Source: Flabesymbios commensalis (lineage: Eukaryota > Annelida > Polychaeta > Terebellida > Flabelligeridae). From it: a stretch of 64,000 bases of DNA. The number at the start of each line of letters is the position of its first letter. Position 1 is the first letter of the stretch. A program made the position numbers and the translations under genes. The stretch is taken from assembly GCA_964017125.1 (NCBI GenBank), contig OZ024914.1, forward strand, positions 24,619,623 through 24,683,622. Reading direction: 5' to 3'. Shown piece by piece: positions 1 through 12,025 of the stretch. The notes under the pieces are model-generated. The model saw nothing but the letters and a program-made list of their open reading frames with translations, ran no database searches and had not been told where the DNA came from.

Positions 1-235
1 TCAACCTTTCAATGTCAGTCAATCCCAGACGTCCATCTCATCATTCAGGATTAATTGGCTCCACGTGTAGAGCATCAGTGTAGAATCAGTGATGTCTGCT
101 TGTGAAGCACGTCCCAGGATTTGTTACCAATTCAGTCATAGAAAAGACAATCACCAACTGCTGGTAAACTATGGGCCAACCTCATACGCGCTGGTCCATC
201 ATTGATCCTTTACTGGTTCAGAATATCCTACTCAC

Positions 236-442
236 CAGGTCAGTTGACATTTTGTCATGATTTATCTGGCTGTTTACTCCATGGAAGCGTGTACATCTCC
301 TGGCTTCTAGGATGTATAGACTATAATTATGTTTGTCCCTGAGACGGACAGCAATCTTGTCTCCAGGAATTTTTTTGTATATGACATAGTTGTGGGTTAT
401 TGTTGCTCTGAAACCATCGTAGTGCAGGAAGATGATGTGAAA
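236..442 (-). CDS. Candidate internal exon, unknown protein
   Basis: Read on the minus strand, this 207-base stretch is open in only one frame (69 codons). It sits exactly between a plausible splice acceptor (CTACAG, complement of 443-448) and a strong donor (GTGAGT, complement of 230-235), so it would be a phase 0-0 exon. The product is mixed and not low-complexity, with sections such as FHIIFLHYDGF, IPGDKIAVRLRDK and SLYILEARRC. I do not recognise a family. It does not resemble the IgGFc-like gene at 32.9-35.0 kb. If real, the gene continues on both sides and the 78-bp minisatellite at 882-2465 would lie in its upstream intron. A chance open stretch between splice-like sites remains possible. 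Confidence 0.35.
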
Positions 443-881
443 CTGTAGACGTAAGATAAATAAAACTTTGAAAACATTTAATGCAGATGCGACCTACACC
501 ATTAATGTTAAAAGAAACATTGAGATTCTAAACGAAGTATCAAATAATAATTTTCATTGTCACTTTTATCTGTCTGCTATCTAATCAGCTCAGAAGCTGG
601 GCCTATATAGGATCATAAGTATAAATGTTTTAATTTCAGTACATATTTATATTTTTCAGATTGAACTGCAATCTATTACTGGATTGATAAGACTTGAATA
701 CAGAATCATATTAGAGCTCTAATCACTGTAGATATTTACATTTTTCAGCTTTTATGATCCGGAACTGCAATCTAAAACTGGATTGATAAGACGTGATATT
801 ATTTTGTTTTGTTTCACATTATTCTATAATAGTTATGTATCTTGTATCTTCACTGATATGTATTGAGTTGACGACCTGGAT
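443..881. repeat. Non-coding stretch with a diverged short duplication
   Basis: No gene is seen here. Two related segments of about 55 bases (643-697 and 731-797) share the words AACTGCAATCTA and ACTGGATTGATAAGAC, so this is a small old tandem duplication in AT-rich sequence. It could be intronic if the exon at 236-442 is real. Confidence 0.4.
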
Positions 882-2465
882 ATGGTCAGATTAGTGGCTT
901 ACAATGCATCTTCGTGAATCTCCAATTTTATCCATAAAAACGATGACCTCATCACAGAGATGGTCAGATTGGTGGTGTACATATACAATGTATCTCTGTG
1001 TATTACTCTGTATAGAGACGATGACCTCATCCCAGAGATGGTCAGATTGGTGGTGTACATATACAATGTATCTCTGTGTATTACTCTGTATAGAGACGAT
1101 GACCTCATCACAGAGATGGTCAGATTGGTGGTGTACATATACAATGTATCTCTGTGTATTACTCTGTATAGAGACGATGACCTCATCACAGAGATGGTCA
1201 TATTGGTGGTGTACATATACAATGTATCTCTGTGTATTACTCTGTATAGAGACGATGACTTCATCACAGAGATGATCAGATTGGTGGTGTACATATACAA
1301 TGTATCTCTGTGTATTACTCTGTATAGAGACGATGACCTCATCACAGAGATGGTCAGATTGGTGGTGTACATATACAATGTATCTCTGTGTATTACTCTG
1401 TATAGAGACGATGACCTCATCACAGAGATGGTCAGATTGGTGGTGTACATATACAATGTATCTCTGTGTATTACTCTGTATAGAGACGATGACCTCATCA
1501 CAGAGATGGTCAGATTGGTGGTGTACATATACAATGTATCTCTGTGTATTACTCTGTATAGAGACGATGACCTCATCACAGAGATGGTCAGATTGGTGGT
1601 GTACATATACAATGTATCTCTGTGTATTACTCTGTATAGAGACGATGACCTCATCACAGAGATGGTCAGATTGGTGGTGTACATATACAATGTATCTCTG
1701 TGTATTACTCTGTATAGAGACGATGACCTCATCACAGAGATGGTCAGATTGGTGGTGTACATATACAATGTATCTCTGTGTATTACTCAGTATAGAGACG
1801 ATGACCTCATCACAGAGAAGGTCAGATTGGTGGTGTACATATACAATGTATGTCTGTGTATTACTCTGTATAGAGACGATGACTTCATCACAGAGATGAT
1901 CAGATTGGTGGTGTACATATACAATGTATCTCTGTGTATTACTCTGTATAGAGACGATGACCTCATCACAGAGATGGTCAGATTGGTGGTGTACATATAC
2001 AATGTATCTCTGTGTATTACTCTGTATAGAGACGATGACCTCATCACAGAGATGGTCAGATTGGCGGTGTACATATACAATGTATCTCTGTGTATTACTC
2101 TGTATAGAGACGATGACCTCATCACAGAGATGGTCAGATTGGTGGTGTACATATACAATGTATCTCTGTGTATTATTCAGTATAGAGACGATGACCTCAT
2201 CACAGAGATGGTCCGATTGGTGGTGTACATATACAATGTATCTCTGTGTATTACTCTGTATAGAGACGATGACCTCATCACAGAGATGGTCAGATTGGTG
2301 GTGTACATATAGGCCTACAATGTATCTCTGTGTATTACTCTGTATAGAGACGATGACCTCATCACAGAGATGGTCAGATTGGTGGTGTACATATACAATG
2401 TATCTCTGTGTATTACTCTGTATAGAGACGATGACCTCATCACAGAGATGGACGGTTTGGTGACA
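882..2465. repeat. 78-bp minisatellite, about 20 copies
   Basis: A 78-base unit (marker GACGATGACCTCATC at 1017, 1095 and onward) repeats about 20 times with very few differences. The edge copies are the most diverged, and one unit carries a 6-base insertion (AGGCCT at 2311). Because 78 is divisible by three and the unit lacks stops in several frames, long open frames run through it on both strands (up to 526 codons on the minus strand, 450 on the plus). Each would encode a 26-residue repeat. There is no codon-position bias, signal peptide or splice context to favour one frame, so I treat it as a non-coding minisatellite. The near identity suggests recent amplification. Confidence 0.9.
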
Positions 2466-4439
2466 CTTCATTAGGCATCCAGTTCACACAATACAGAAGG
2501 TCAATGTTGACATAATGTGCGACGTCTGGCGTATTATGTTGGGAGAGAAACGTTCTGGATGTGAATGTAGCTGTGTCGACCCGTTCTGACCTTATCTGAG
2601 GCAACACACTCAGCTGACCATGTCATTGTCAATGGATGTATTATATTAGGAGCTTAAAAGCTAACAAGCTTTCTGTTAGAAAGAGAAATATTCAGTTCAC
2701 ATGTTGTGTAAAGATATAGATGGGGGGGGGGGTGCTGATTTTTAAAATAATTTATACACGCACTTATATGCTCTAGAGTAGTCCGGGGACATGCTCCACC
2801 GGAACATTTTGAAATCTGATGCCTGAAATGACGCATTAGCTTTTTGTTTTTGGGACACTCGACGGGGGGGGGGGAGCGCCGACTGCGCCCCCCTCTGGAT
2901 CCGGTCAAACTCATGAAAATTCATAAAAAAAAACATTCTACAGTGTATTTAATCAGGGCTTAGAACTGCGTTCGATGCCGTTCGAGGCTTGTGATATTAT
3001 ATATTGCATACCGGTAGGGGAAGTCACCTGAGAGATCTTCTTCCTGACCTGCGCAGTCTGAAAAAATTGGTTTGGGGAAGGACCGTCCCAAACCCCCCTT
3101 AACTCTCAGGCTCCTAGATCATGTAGATGTCATTGTCGTGGCGTGTTGTGTGCTGATGTTTTCTCTGTCTATAATGTGACCACGTAAAATGTGACACCTA
3201 ACAATACTGGTGTCTCGCTTTGATATAAGCGGTTTGCTGCTCTGTGTCTATTTTAATAGAGCTTATTTTAAACTAAGATAATCTCAAGTAAGACTCAACT
3301 TAAATTTTTCACGGCCTTGCCTTTTAGTCAAATAAAAGTATTGCATTTTCAAAACAAAATGCAAATATTGGCTGAGAACATGTTGTTGTCACGTGGTGCG
3401 TCCGTCTGTCGGCTGTCCATTCATCCGTCTGCATGGCCAGCACTATTTGGGCCATGACTTGTTTCGTGTTAGCAAGGAGGTTATAAAACCTTGTTACTGG
3501 CATTTATCAAACTTCTTATACAGGTTATTCATGATTTGAACTTTCCATCATTTCTACGAGCTTGATCTTTTTTGTTCGGATATTTTTCTTGTTAAGACGA
3601 AACGCTCTCCATATTTTTGCAAATTATCACACTCAAATTTCTACAGCGAGTGTATTTCATGCATAGCTCGAATATCATGGACGCCAATCGGGCAAAAATA
3701 AAGTGTGGCCATATTTAAGCTAATGCCAGACAGGAAAAGTAATTGTCTAATATGAAATGGGAGGTCCTGGGCTACGGTTATGTGACCTGTATAATTTTAC
3801 TTTTTGCGATTCGTAAATTTTTCGGGGAAAAATCAACATTGAAATGTATACCTCAGGTGTATACGAAATGCATTCTGACTTATATAATTAAAAGTGTCAC
3901 TGTTTTTCGAATGCTTGTGTAAAACTGTTGCTGGAATATCCATAAATATCCCTAGATAGTATCATCAGCTCTGGAAACTAAACTTTTAACTAAATTAGGA
4001 AATATTTATATGATAATTTAAGTTAATGTTTGTAGTAATAATGATATCTAGCTGAGTAAAAAAATAAAACACATCCACAATCAAAAACGTTGCTTACATA
4101 CTTATTATGTGACAATTATGTGACAAATATACAGAACAGCTGTACTGGACAAAAATATTAGCTGTTCCAGAATGGCTAGCGAACTATATCTAAAATACGA
4201 CGAGGGCAGCAGAAAGCGATCATTACTAACACAAAACCACAGAGCAGTGAAGATAGATGACTGGTCTCAGTGATGTTTTCTGACACCATTTAGAGTGAAA
4301 TATGACGACCAACCAGAAGCACCACTCTCAGAATAACCTACTGATGAGCTCCAGTCTATATTGATTAATTCAGAAAAGCAATAACGCCATGATATATGAT
4401 GTATTTATCGATTGTTAATCTCATTATGAAACAATTTGA
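2466..4439. other. Intergenic or intronic, no gene seen
   Basis: AT-rich sequence with two poly-G runs (about 2721-2732 and 2863-2873). On the minus strand about 2475-2600 shows a short open stretch after a splice-acceptor-like CCTCAG, but no consistent exon could be defined. Nothing else recognisable. Confidence 0.5.
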
Positions 4440-4950
4440 TTCCATCTCCTTGCCATATTGTTTCAATTGTAATTTCACAACGACAATGCAATAATTAAAA
4501 AAGTCACAGCAAATAGATGCTGAATTAATGGTCATTTTAAAACCACTCTGCAATCGACACCAAACCAACGTTCTTTGAAGTCTATTTTCAAACAATAATT
4601 TTAAGTTTTGAAGGGAGAGCATAGACGTTCTTTCAACTGTTATTTTAAAACCCCAATGCGATGTTTGCAAGGGACGAAACACCAACGTTCTGTAGGATAA
4701 ACGTCTATTTCAAATAATTAGTTTAAGGTTCAAAATGACAGCAAGTAGAGGTTGTTTCAACATAAATTTTCAAACAAAAATAATTTTTTTTAAAGTGCAT
4801 TAAAACAACATTTTTTAAACGTCAAACGATAGCCACTGTTTAACGTCTTAAAATGACAGCAAATATACGTTGTTTCAATGTTTTTTTAAAACCAAAATGC
4901 AATGTTTGCAATAATTATTGTCATCAAATACACGTTATCTATGCCCCTGC
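4440..4950. repeat. Old, strongly diverged tandem repeats
   Basis: Related phrases recur every 100-170 bases: TTTTAAAACC, AATGCAATGTTTGCA, AACGTTCT, AAAATGACAGCAA and ATACGTTGTTTCAA. This looks like a decayed minisatellite or satellite fragment. Indels prevent a clear unit length. No coding potential. Confidence 0.45.
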
Positions 4951-5340
4951 CACACCAGTCTTCTCTCATCCGGCGCTCTCACTACGCTCCGAAAAATACG
5001 TGAGGCCAGGCGCAGAACGACTTGGTGACGCAGTAGAAACTATCAAGGGCGGAGAGGGTCGGCGAGAGCTACATTGAGCGCCAAGTCTCATTGGGAGCGC
5101 ATTGCTGATCAAATTGGAGTCGCAGTGACAACGCAATTTGTAAGCGAGTCGAGAGCGTAACAAAAGCTACTGAGAAGCTACCTGTTCTGGTGGATTTGAC
5201 ACTTTTCGGCGATATCACTGCGCTTTGACGAAACTGTCTAAGTTCGAGATCGCACAACGGGCGCCAGATGAGCACAGGCTGATGTGACAGGGATATCAAT
5301 AAATTTCAACGTAAATTCTGGTCGTTCTATAGACATGTTT
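4951..5340. other. GC-richer island before the 43-bp array
   Basis: About 350 bases (4945-5300) are clearly richer in G+C and CpG than their surroundings, with phrases such as CCGGCGCTCTCACTACGCTC and GGAGAGGGTCGGCGAG. Short open frames exist but none looks like a protein. It could be a decayed repeat or a promoter-like CpG region; the sequence does not decide. Confidence 0.3.
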
Positions 5341-5369
5341 AGTTTATTTGCACTTCACCATAATTTCTG

Positions 5370-8300
5370 TGCAATGACAGACAATGACCACACAATCTGT
5401 ACATCTGAGCCGAGCAATGACAGACAATGACCAAACAATCTGTACAGCTGAGCCGAGCAATAGCAGACAATCACCAGACAATCTGTACAACTGGGCCGAA
5501 CAATGACAGACAATGACCAGACAATCTGTACAGCTGAGCCGAGCAATGGCAGACAATCACCAGACAATCTGAGCAACTGAGCCGAGCAATGACAGACAAT
5601 GACCAGACAATCTGTACAACTGGGCCGAGCAATGACAGACAATGACCAGACAATCTGTACAGCTGAGCCGAGCAATGGCAGACAATCACCAGACAATCTG
5701 AGCAACTGAGCCGAGCAATGACAGACAATGACCAGACAATCTGTACAACTGGGCCGAGCAATGACAGACAATGACCAGACAATCTGAGCAACTGAGCCGA
5801 GCAACGACAGACAATGACCAGACAATATGTACAACTGAGCCAAGCAATGACAGACAATCACCAGACAATCTGAGCAACTGAGCCGAGCAACGACAGACAA
5901 TGACCAGACAATCTGTACAACTGAGCCAAGCAATGACAGACAATCACCAGACAATCTGAGCAACTGAGCCGAGCAACGACAGACCATGAACAGACAATCT
6001 GTACAGCTGAGCCGAGCAATGGCAGACAATGAAAAGACAATATGTACAGCTGAGCCGAGCAATGACAGGCAATCACCAGACAATCTGTACAGCTGAGCCC
6101 TGCAATGACAGACAATGACCAGACAATATGTACAACTGAGCCAAGCAATGACAGACAATCACCAGACAATCTGAGCAACTGAGCCGAGCAACGACAGACA
6201 GTGACCAGACAATCTGTACAGCTGAGCCGAGCAATGGCAGACAATGAAAAGACAATCTGAGCAAATGAGCTGTGCAATGACAGACAATGACCAGACAATC
6301 TGTACCGCTGAGCCGAGCAATGACAAACAATGACCAGACAATCTGTACAGCTGCGCCGAGCAATGACAAACAATGACCAGACAATCTGTACAGCTGCGCC
6401 GAGCAATGGCAGACAATGACCAGACAATCTGTACAGCTGCGCCGAGAAATGGCAGACAATGACCAGACAATCTGTACATCTGAGCCGAGCAATGACAAAC
6501 AATGACCAGGCAATATGTACAGCTGATCCGATCAAAGGCGGACAATGACCAGACAAACTGTACAGCTGAGCCGAGCAATGACAAACACTGACCAGACAAT
6601 CTGTAAAGCTGAGCCGAGCAATGACAGACAATAACCAGACAATCTGTGCAGCTGAGCCGAGCAATGGCAGACAATGACCAGACAAACTGTACAGCTGAAC
6701 AGAGAAATGCCAAACAATGACCAGACAATCTGTGCAGCTGCGCCGAGCAATGACAGACAATGACCAGACAAACTGTATAGCTGAACCGAGCAATGACAAA
6801 CAATGACCAGACAATCTGTACAGCTGAGCCGAGCAATGACAGACAATGAACAGACAATCTGTACAGCTGAGCCGAACAATGACAGACAATAACCAAACAA
6901 TCTGTACAGCTGAGCCGAGCAATGACAAACACTGACCAGACAATCTGTAAAGCTGAGCCGAGCAATGACAGACAATGACCAGACAATCTGTAAAGCTGCG
7001 CCGAGCAATGACAGACAATGACCAGATAATCTGTACAGCTGCGCTGAGCAAGGACAGACATTGACCAGACAATCTGTACAGCTGAGCCGAGCAATGGCAG
7101 ACAATGACCAGACAAACTGTACAGCTGAGCCGAGCAATGACAAACAATGACCAGACAATCTGTGCAGCTGCGCCGAGCAATGACAGACAATGACCAGACA
7201 ATCTGTACAACTAAGCCAAGCAATGACAGACAATCACCAGACAATCTGAGCAACTGAGCCGAGCAACGACAGACAATGACCAGACAATCTGTACAGCTGA
7301 GCCGAGCAATGGCAGACAATAAAAAGACAATCTGTACAGCTGAGCCGAGCAATGACAGACAATCACCAGACAATCTGAGCAACTGAGCCGAGCAACGACA
7401 GACAATGACCAGACAATCTGTACAGCTGAGCCGAGCAATGGCAGACAATGAAAAGACAATCTGTACAGCTGAGCCGAGCAATGACAGACAATCACCAGAC
7501 AATCTGAGCAACTGAGCTGTGCAATGACTGACAGTGACTAGACAATCTGTACCGCTGAGCCGAGCAATGACAAACAATGACCAGACAATCTGTACATCTG
7601 AGCCGAGCAATGCCAAACAATGACCAGGCAATATGTACAGCGAATCCGAGCAATGGCAGACAATGACCAGACAATAAGTACAGCTGAGCCGAGTAATGAC
7701 AAACAATGACCAGACAATCTGTACAGCTGATCTGAGCAAAGGCAGACAATGACAAGACAATATGTACAGCTGAGCCGAGTAATGACAAGCAATGACCAGA
7801 CAATCTGTACAGCTGCGCCGAGCAATGGCAGACAATGACCAGACAATCTGTACAGCTGCGCCGAGCAATGGCAGACAATGACCAAACAATCTGTACAGCT
7901 GAGCCGAGCAATGGCAGACAATCACCAGACAATCTGAGCAACTGAGCTGTGCAATGACTGACAGTGACCAGACAATCTGTACAGCTGCGCCGAGCAATGG
8001 TAGACAATGACCGGACAAACTGTATAGCTGAACCGAGCAATGACAAACAATGACCAGACAATCTGTACAGCTGAGCCGAGCAATGACAGACAATGACCAG
8101 ACAATCTGTACAACTAAGCCAAGCAATGACAGACAATCACCAGACAATCTGAGCAACTGAGCCGAGCAACGACAGACAATGACCAGACAATCTGTACAGC
8201 TGAGCCGAGCAATGGCAGACAATGAAAAGACAATCTGTACAGCTGAGCCGAGCAATGACAGACAATCACCAGACAATCTGAGCAACTGAGCTGTGCAATG

Positions 8301-9660
8301 ACTGACAGTGACCAGACAATCTGTACAGCTGCGCCGAGCAATGGGAGACAATGACCAGGCAATATATACAGCTGATCCGAGCAATGGCAGACAATAACCA
8401 GACAATATGTACAGCTGAGCCGAGTAATGACAAACAATGACCAGACAATCTGTACAGCTGCGCCGAGCAATGGCAGACAATGACCAGACAATCTGTACAG
8501 CTGAGCCGAGCAATGGCAGACAATGACCAGGCAATATGTACAGCGGATCCGAGCAATGGCAGACAATGACCAGACAATATGTACAGCTGAGCCGAGCAAT
8601 GACAAACAATGACCAGGCAATATGTACAGCGGATCCGAGCAATGGCGGACAATGACCAGACAATCTGAGCAGCTGAGCTGTGCAATGACTGACAGTGACC
8701 AGACAATCTGTACAGCTACGCCGAGCAATGGGAGACAATGACCAGACAATATATACAGCTGATCCGAGCAATGGCAGACAATAACCAGACAATATGTACA
8801 GCTGAGCCGAGTAATGACAAACAATGACCAGACAATCTGTACAGCTGCGCCGAGCAATGGCAGACAATGACCAGACAATCTGTACAGCTGCGCCGAGCAA
8901 TGGCAGACAATGACCAGACAATCTGTGCAGCTGATCCGAGCAAAGGCAGAGAATGACCAGACAATATGTACAGCTGGGCCGAGTAATGACAAACAATGAC
9001 CAGACAATCTGTACATCTGAGCCGAGCAATGGCAGACAATGACCAGACAATCTGTACAGCTGCGCCGCGCAATGGCAAACAATGACCAGACAATCTGTAC
9101 AGCTGAACAGAGAAATGCCAAACAATGACCAGACAATCTGTGCGGCTGCGCCGAGCAATGACAGACAATGACCAAACAATCTGTACAGCTGAGCCGAGCA
9201 ATGACAAACAATGACCAGACAATCTGTACAGCTGAGCCGAGCAATGACAGACAATGACCAGACAATCTGTACATCTGAGGCGAGCAATGACAGACAATGT
9301 CCAGACAATCTGTACAGCTGAGCCGAGCATCGACAGACAATGACCAGACAATCTGTACATCTGAGGCGAGCAATGACAGACAATGACTAGACAATCTGTA
9401 CAGCTGCGCCGAGCAATGACAGACAATGACCAGACAATCTGTACAGCTGAGCCGAGCAATGACAGACAATGACCAGACAATCTGTACAGCTGAGCCGAGC
9501 AATGACAGACAATGACCAGACAATCTGTACAGCTGAGCCGAGCAATGACAGACAATGACCAGACAATCTGTACTGCTGAGCCGAGCAATGGCAAACATAG
9601 ACCAGACAATCTGTGCAGCTGAGCAATGACCAGGCAATATGTGCAGCTGAGCCGTGTACT
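5370..9660. repeat. 43-bp minisatellite, about 100 copies, with higher-order repeats
   Basis: The unit is close to GACAATCTGTACAGCTGAGC followed by CGAGCAATGACAGACAATGACCA (43 bases). It fills about 4.3 kb, hence about 100 copies. The minus-strand unit contains no stop in any frame, so all three minus frames stay open over long distances (longest 1074 codons) even though 43 is not a multiple of three. The resulting peptide cycles through the three frames with a 43-residue period, which argues strongly against a real protein. Variant units recur in blocks. One marked unit (GAGCTGTGCAATGACTGACA) begins at 7514, 7944, 8288 and 8675, which is 10, 8 and 9 units apart. A three-unit block is repeated 129 bases apart near 7246 and 7375. 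Confidence 0.93.
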
Positions 9661-9703
9661 GGCACTGATCGACGTGATCATCATCATCTACACCAGATAT
9701 TAC

Positions 9704-9817
9704 TAACAATAGTAACCGTGTCGTCAATGGCTGCAGTCTGGCCGACGATAATGTGATGTGTCAGAGATGCGGGCATCGTGTAGGATGGTCGTGAAGACTT
9801 TACCACAGCGTCAACTA
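9704..9817 (-). CDS. Weak candidate exon, unknown protein
   Basis: On the minus strand a CGTCCAG acceptor is followed by 114 open bases ending at a weak GTAATA donor; both junctions are phase 1. The 37-38 encoded residues include VDAVVKSSRPSYTMPASL and HHIIVGQTAAIDDTV, unlike the flanking minisatellite peptides. No family is recognised. It is on the same strand as the exon candidate at 236-442, so both could belong to one gene with the 43-bp and 78-bp arrays in introns, but phases could not be chained through a convincing middle exon. Chance is a serious alternative. Confidence 0.2.
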
Positions 9818-11574
9818 CTGGACGGAGATTACCATGATTCATAACTTGTGTTTAGTAGAGACTTCATTCCATATTTTATGAGGGTGATGATTACATCTCT
9901 GCATAAAATGATATTTCTCTATTATTGCCGTAATAAAAAAAACACATCATTGTACATACTGTAGAAGTGTAAAAATAAATGAAGTAAAGTCCATCTACAA
10001 AATGTGGGCTCAGATCTCTAGAAAAGCACGGTTAACACTACATGGAGATGAAATGCTTATAGCTGTGGAAGTAATGGATCGTAAAATGTCAGGTAATGAT
10101 CTGTGGTATGGCTTCACACTATAAGCACCTGCGGGTCCCATGGTGAGAACAGAATCAGCACATTAAAGAAAGCAGTGAGGTGGTGGTTTCACGTTCCAAT
10201 TTGCAAAATGGATTTGTAGAGATCTTAAACAACTCTAGATTTTGAATTTTAATGACTAGAACCTCAGAGTTCATAAATAAATCACTTACCAACCAGTAGT
10301 TGTTCTACATGTAGTTGTTATAAAACATGCCTGTGTTTGCCGGGAAAAATAAACTAACTATATAAAATTATACTCAAAGACACAGATATTTTGGCTGTTA
10401 AATATTAAATGAGATTAAAATAACGTTAGTTTAGAATAAAGTTGTCTATGATAAAACCGTTGACACAGGTCCAACCCAAGGCAAAAAACGTTTGGGCCGA
10501 AGTTATGAAAAAGTATGTTGTTCTTCATTTTCAAATAAGATCACGATTAGAATTCCCCACGAGGGTCAACCGGTTCTTAGACATAGGCAATCAAACAAGA
10601 GACGTTGGCGCAATGTTACATTAATGCAGGTCCAGCGTTTACGACCCTTGAACAAACATCACCCACGCAACAATTATTGTTAAATGTCACGTGTTTCCAA
10701 GGAAAAAACCCTTAGAGTTAATAAGGATTCAGAGTTTGCCGACTCCAGTAGTCACATCATACTCTGATCCTGACATTAGTCTTGACCGATTCTCCGGGCG
10801 ATTTTCACGTCAACAGAAAATAAGTAACAAATATGTTTCTATTATAAGACTACATATATTTAATATTCCCTTATTATAGCTTTATTACTTCGTTCGCATC
10901 ACAGGTAAAGTATTCACAAGGATGGAAACTTTGCCTAGGTTAAACATAAGCCCTGATAAAAATACAAGTACAGCTGTCAGAAAAGTATTTTCTTTTTCTT
11001 GAAGTTTTGCATTTTTCACTTACTTTGGAATTTATTCAAGTGGGAAAAATACGTACTTGAACACATCATTAAATCTATTGCTAAAGGCTTGATTTTTTCG
11101 GGAGAATACAATTTATTTCTCTTCATTTTGCGTTACATGCCTGTCAGCAATATATGTGGAAGGGTACATCAAATTGATCTTTTAACTTTTTATAATCATG
11201 GCTTAATATGAAACTAAAATAAACCTATTTTAAATATTATCGAGTTTTTTAATTTGACCAAGAACATGTTTCTAAGTAATTGATCGAGCGAGTATTTCAA
11301 CATATTAGTGTCAATTATTTTCCTAATGATGTAGAATATACTGACATAATTTAGCCCAGGCCTGGGAATGTGGGGGCTACTAACAAAATGAGAGATTGTG
11401 GTTTAGTTTTAAATCTCTCATTACTGGTGTCTATGCACATGGTAATGTACCATTTGATATTGCTTTCAGTAGGCCTATTACCGAATAAAATAATACATGA
11501 TCAATGTTTGTGTCAAATAAAACGTAGTAAACTGCAAATCTGTTTGATAGACTAATCAGTATCGCACACCACTG
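9818..11574. other. Intergenic, no gene seen
   Basis: AT-rich sequence. Only short open frames of 60-70 codons without protein-like features occur (for example 10442-10624 and 10999-11211). No repeats or RNA genes are recognised. Confidence 0.5.
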
Positions 11575-12025
11575 TCATACAGTCAACACTCCATGTCTTC
11601 GTCCTTATCCTCATGCTGTCACCACTACTTCAGCTTATTGCCGCTGTTCTCATGCAGTAATAATTCCAGAGTCTCGCCACTGTTCTCCGTTGTTCTTATG
11701 CAGTCATCATTCTAACTTATCCCAGCTGTTCTCATGCAGTCACCACCTCAGCTTCTTGCCGCTGTTCCCATGCAGTCACCACTCCAGTTCCGCACAGCTG
11801 TTCTCATGTAGTCACCACTCCAGCTTCTTACTGTTGTTTTCATGCATTTTCCACTCCAGCTTATCGCCGCTGTTCTCATGCAGTCACCACTCCAGCTACT
11901 CGCCGCTGTTCTCTTGCAGTCACCACACCGGCTTATCGCCTTTGTTCTCATGCAGTCACCACTCAAGCTTAACGCCTTTGTTCTCATGCAGACACCACCC
12001 TAGCTTCTCGTCGCTGTTTGCATGC
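11575..12025. repeat. 36-bp minisatellite, about 12 copies
   Basis: The unit resembles GCCGCTGTTCTCATGCAGTC followed by ACCACTCCAGCTTATC (36 bases). GTTCTCATG-type markers at 11872 and 11908 show the period. Copies are diverged at the left end and clearer to the right. Since 36 is a multiple of three, open frames cross it on both strands (12-residue peptide repeats such as FSCSHHSSLSPL), but these look incidental. Confidence 0.85.

Noticed and set aside
891-2471. 526-codon and 450-codon repeat proteins on opposite strands
   Set aside because: Both arise from the 78-bp minisatellite being a multiple of three and free of stops; no frame is favoured.
2475-2600. Minus-strand exon next to the 78-bp array
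   Set aside because: An acceptor-like CCTCAG and short open frames exist, but no frame joins in phase to the neighbouring exon candidates.
5370-9660. Very long minus-strand open frames (up to 1074 codons) resembling a Cys-rich repeat protein
   Set aside because: They cross a 43-bp tandem repeat in which all three minus frames are open; the peptide cycles through frames and has no independent support.
5370-9660. CRISPR-like array of ~43-bp repeats
   Set aside because: Units are directly contiguous with no unique spacers, in an animal genome with spliced genes.
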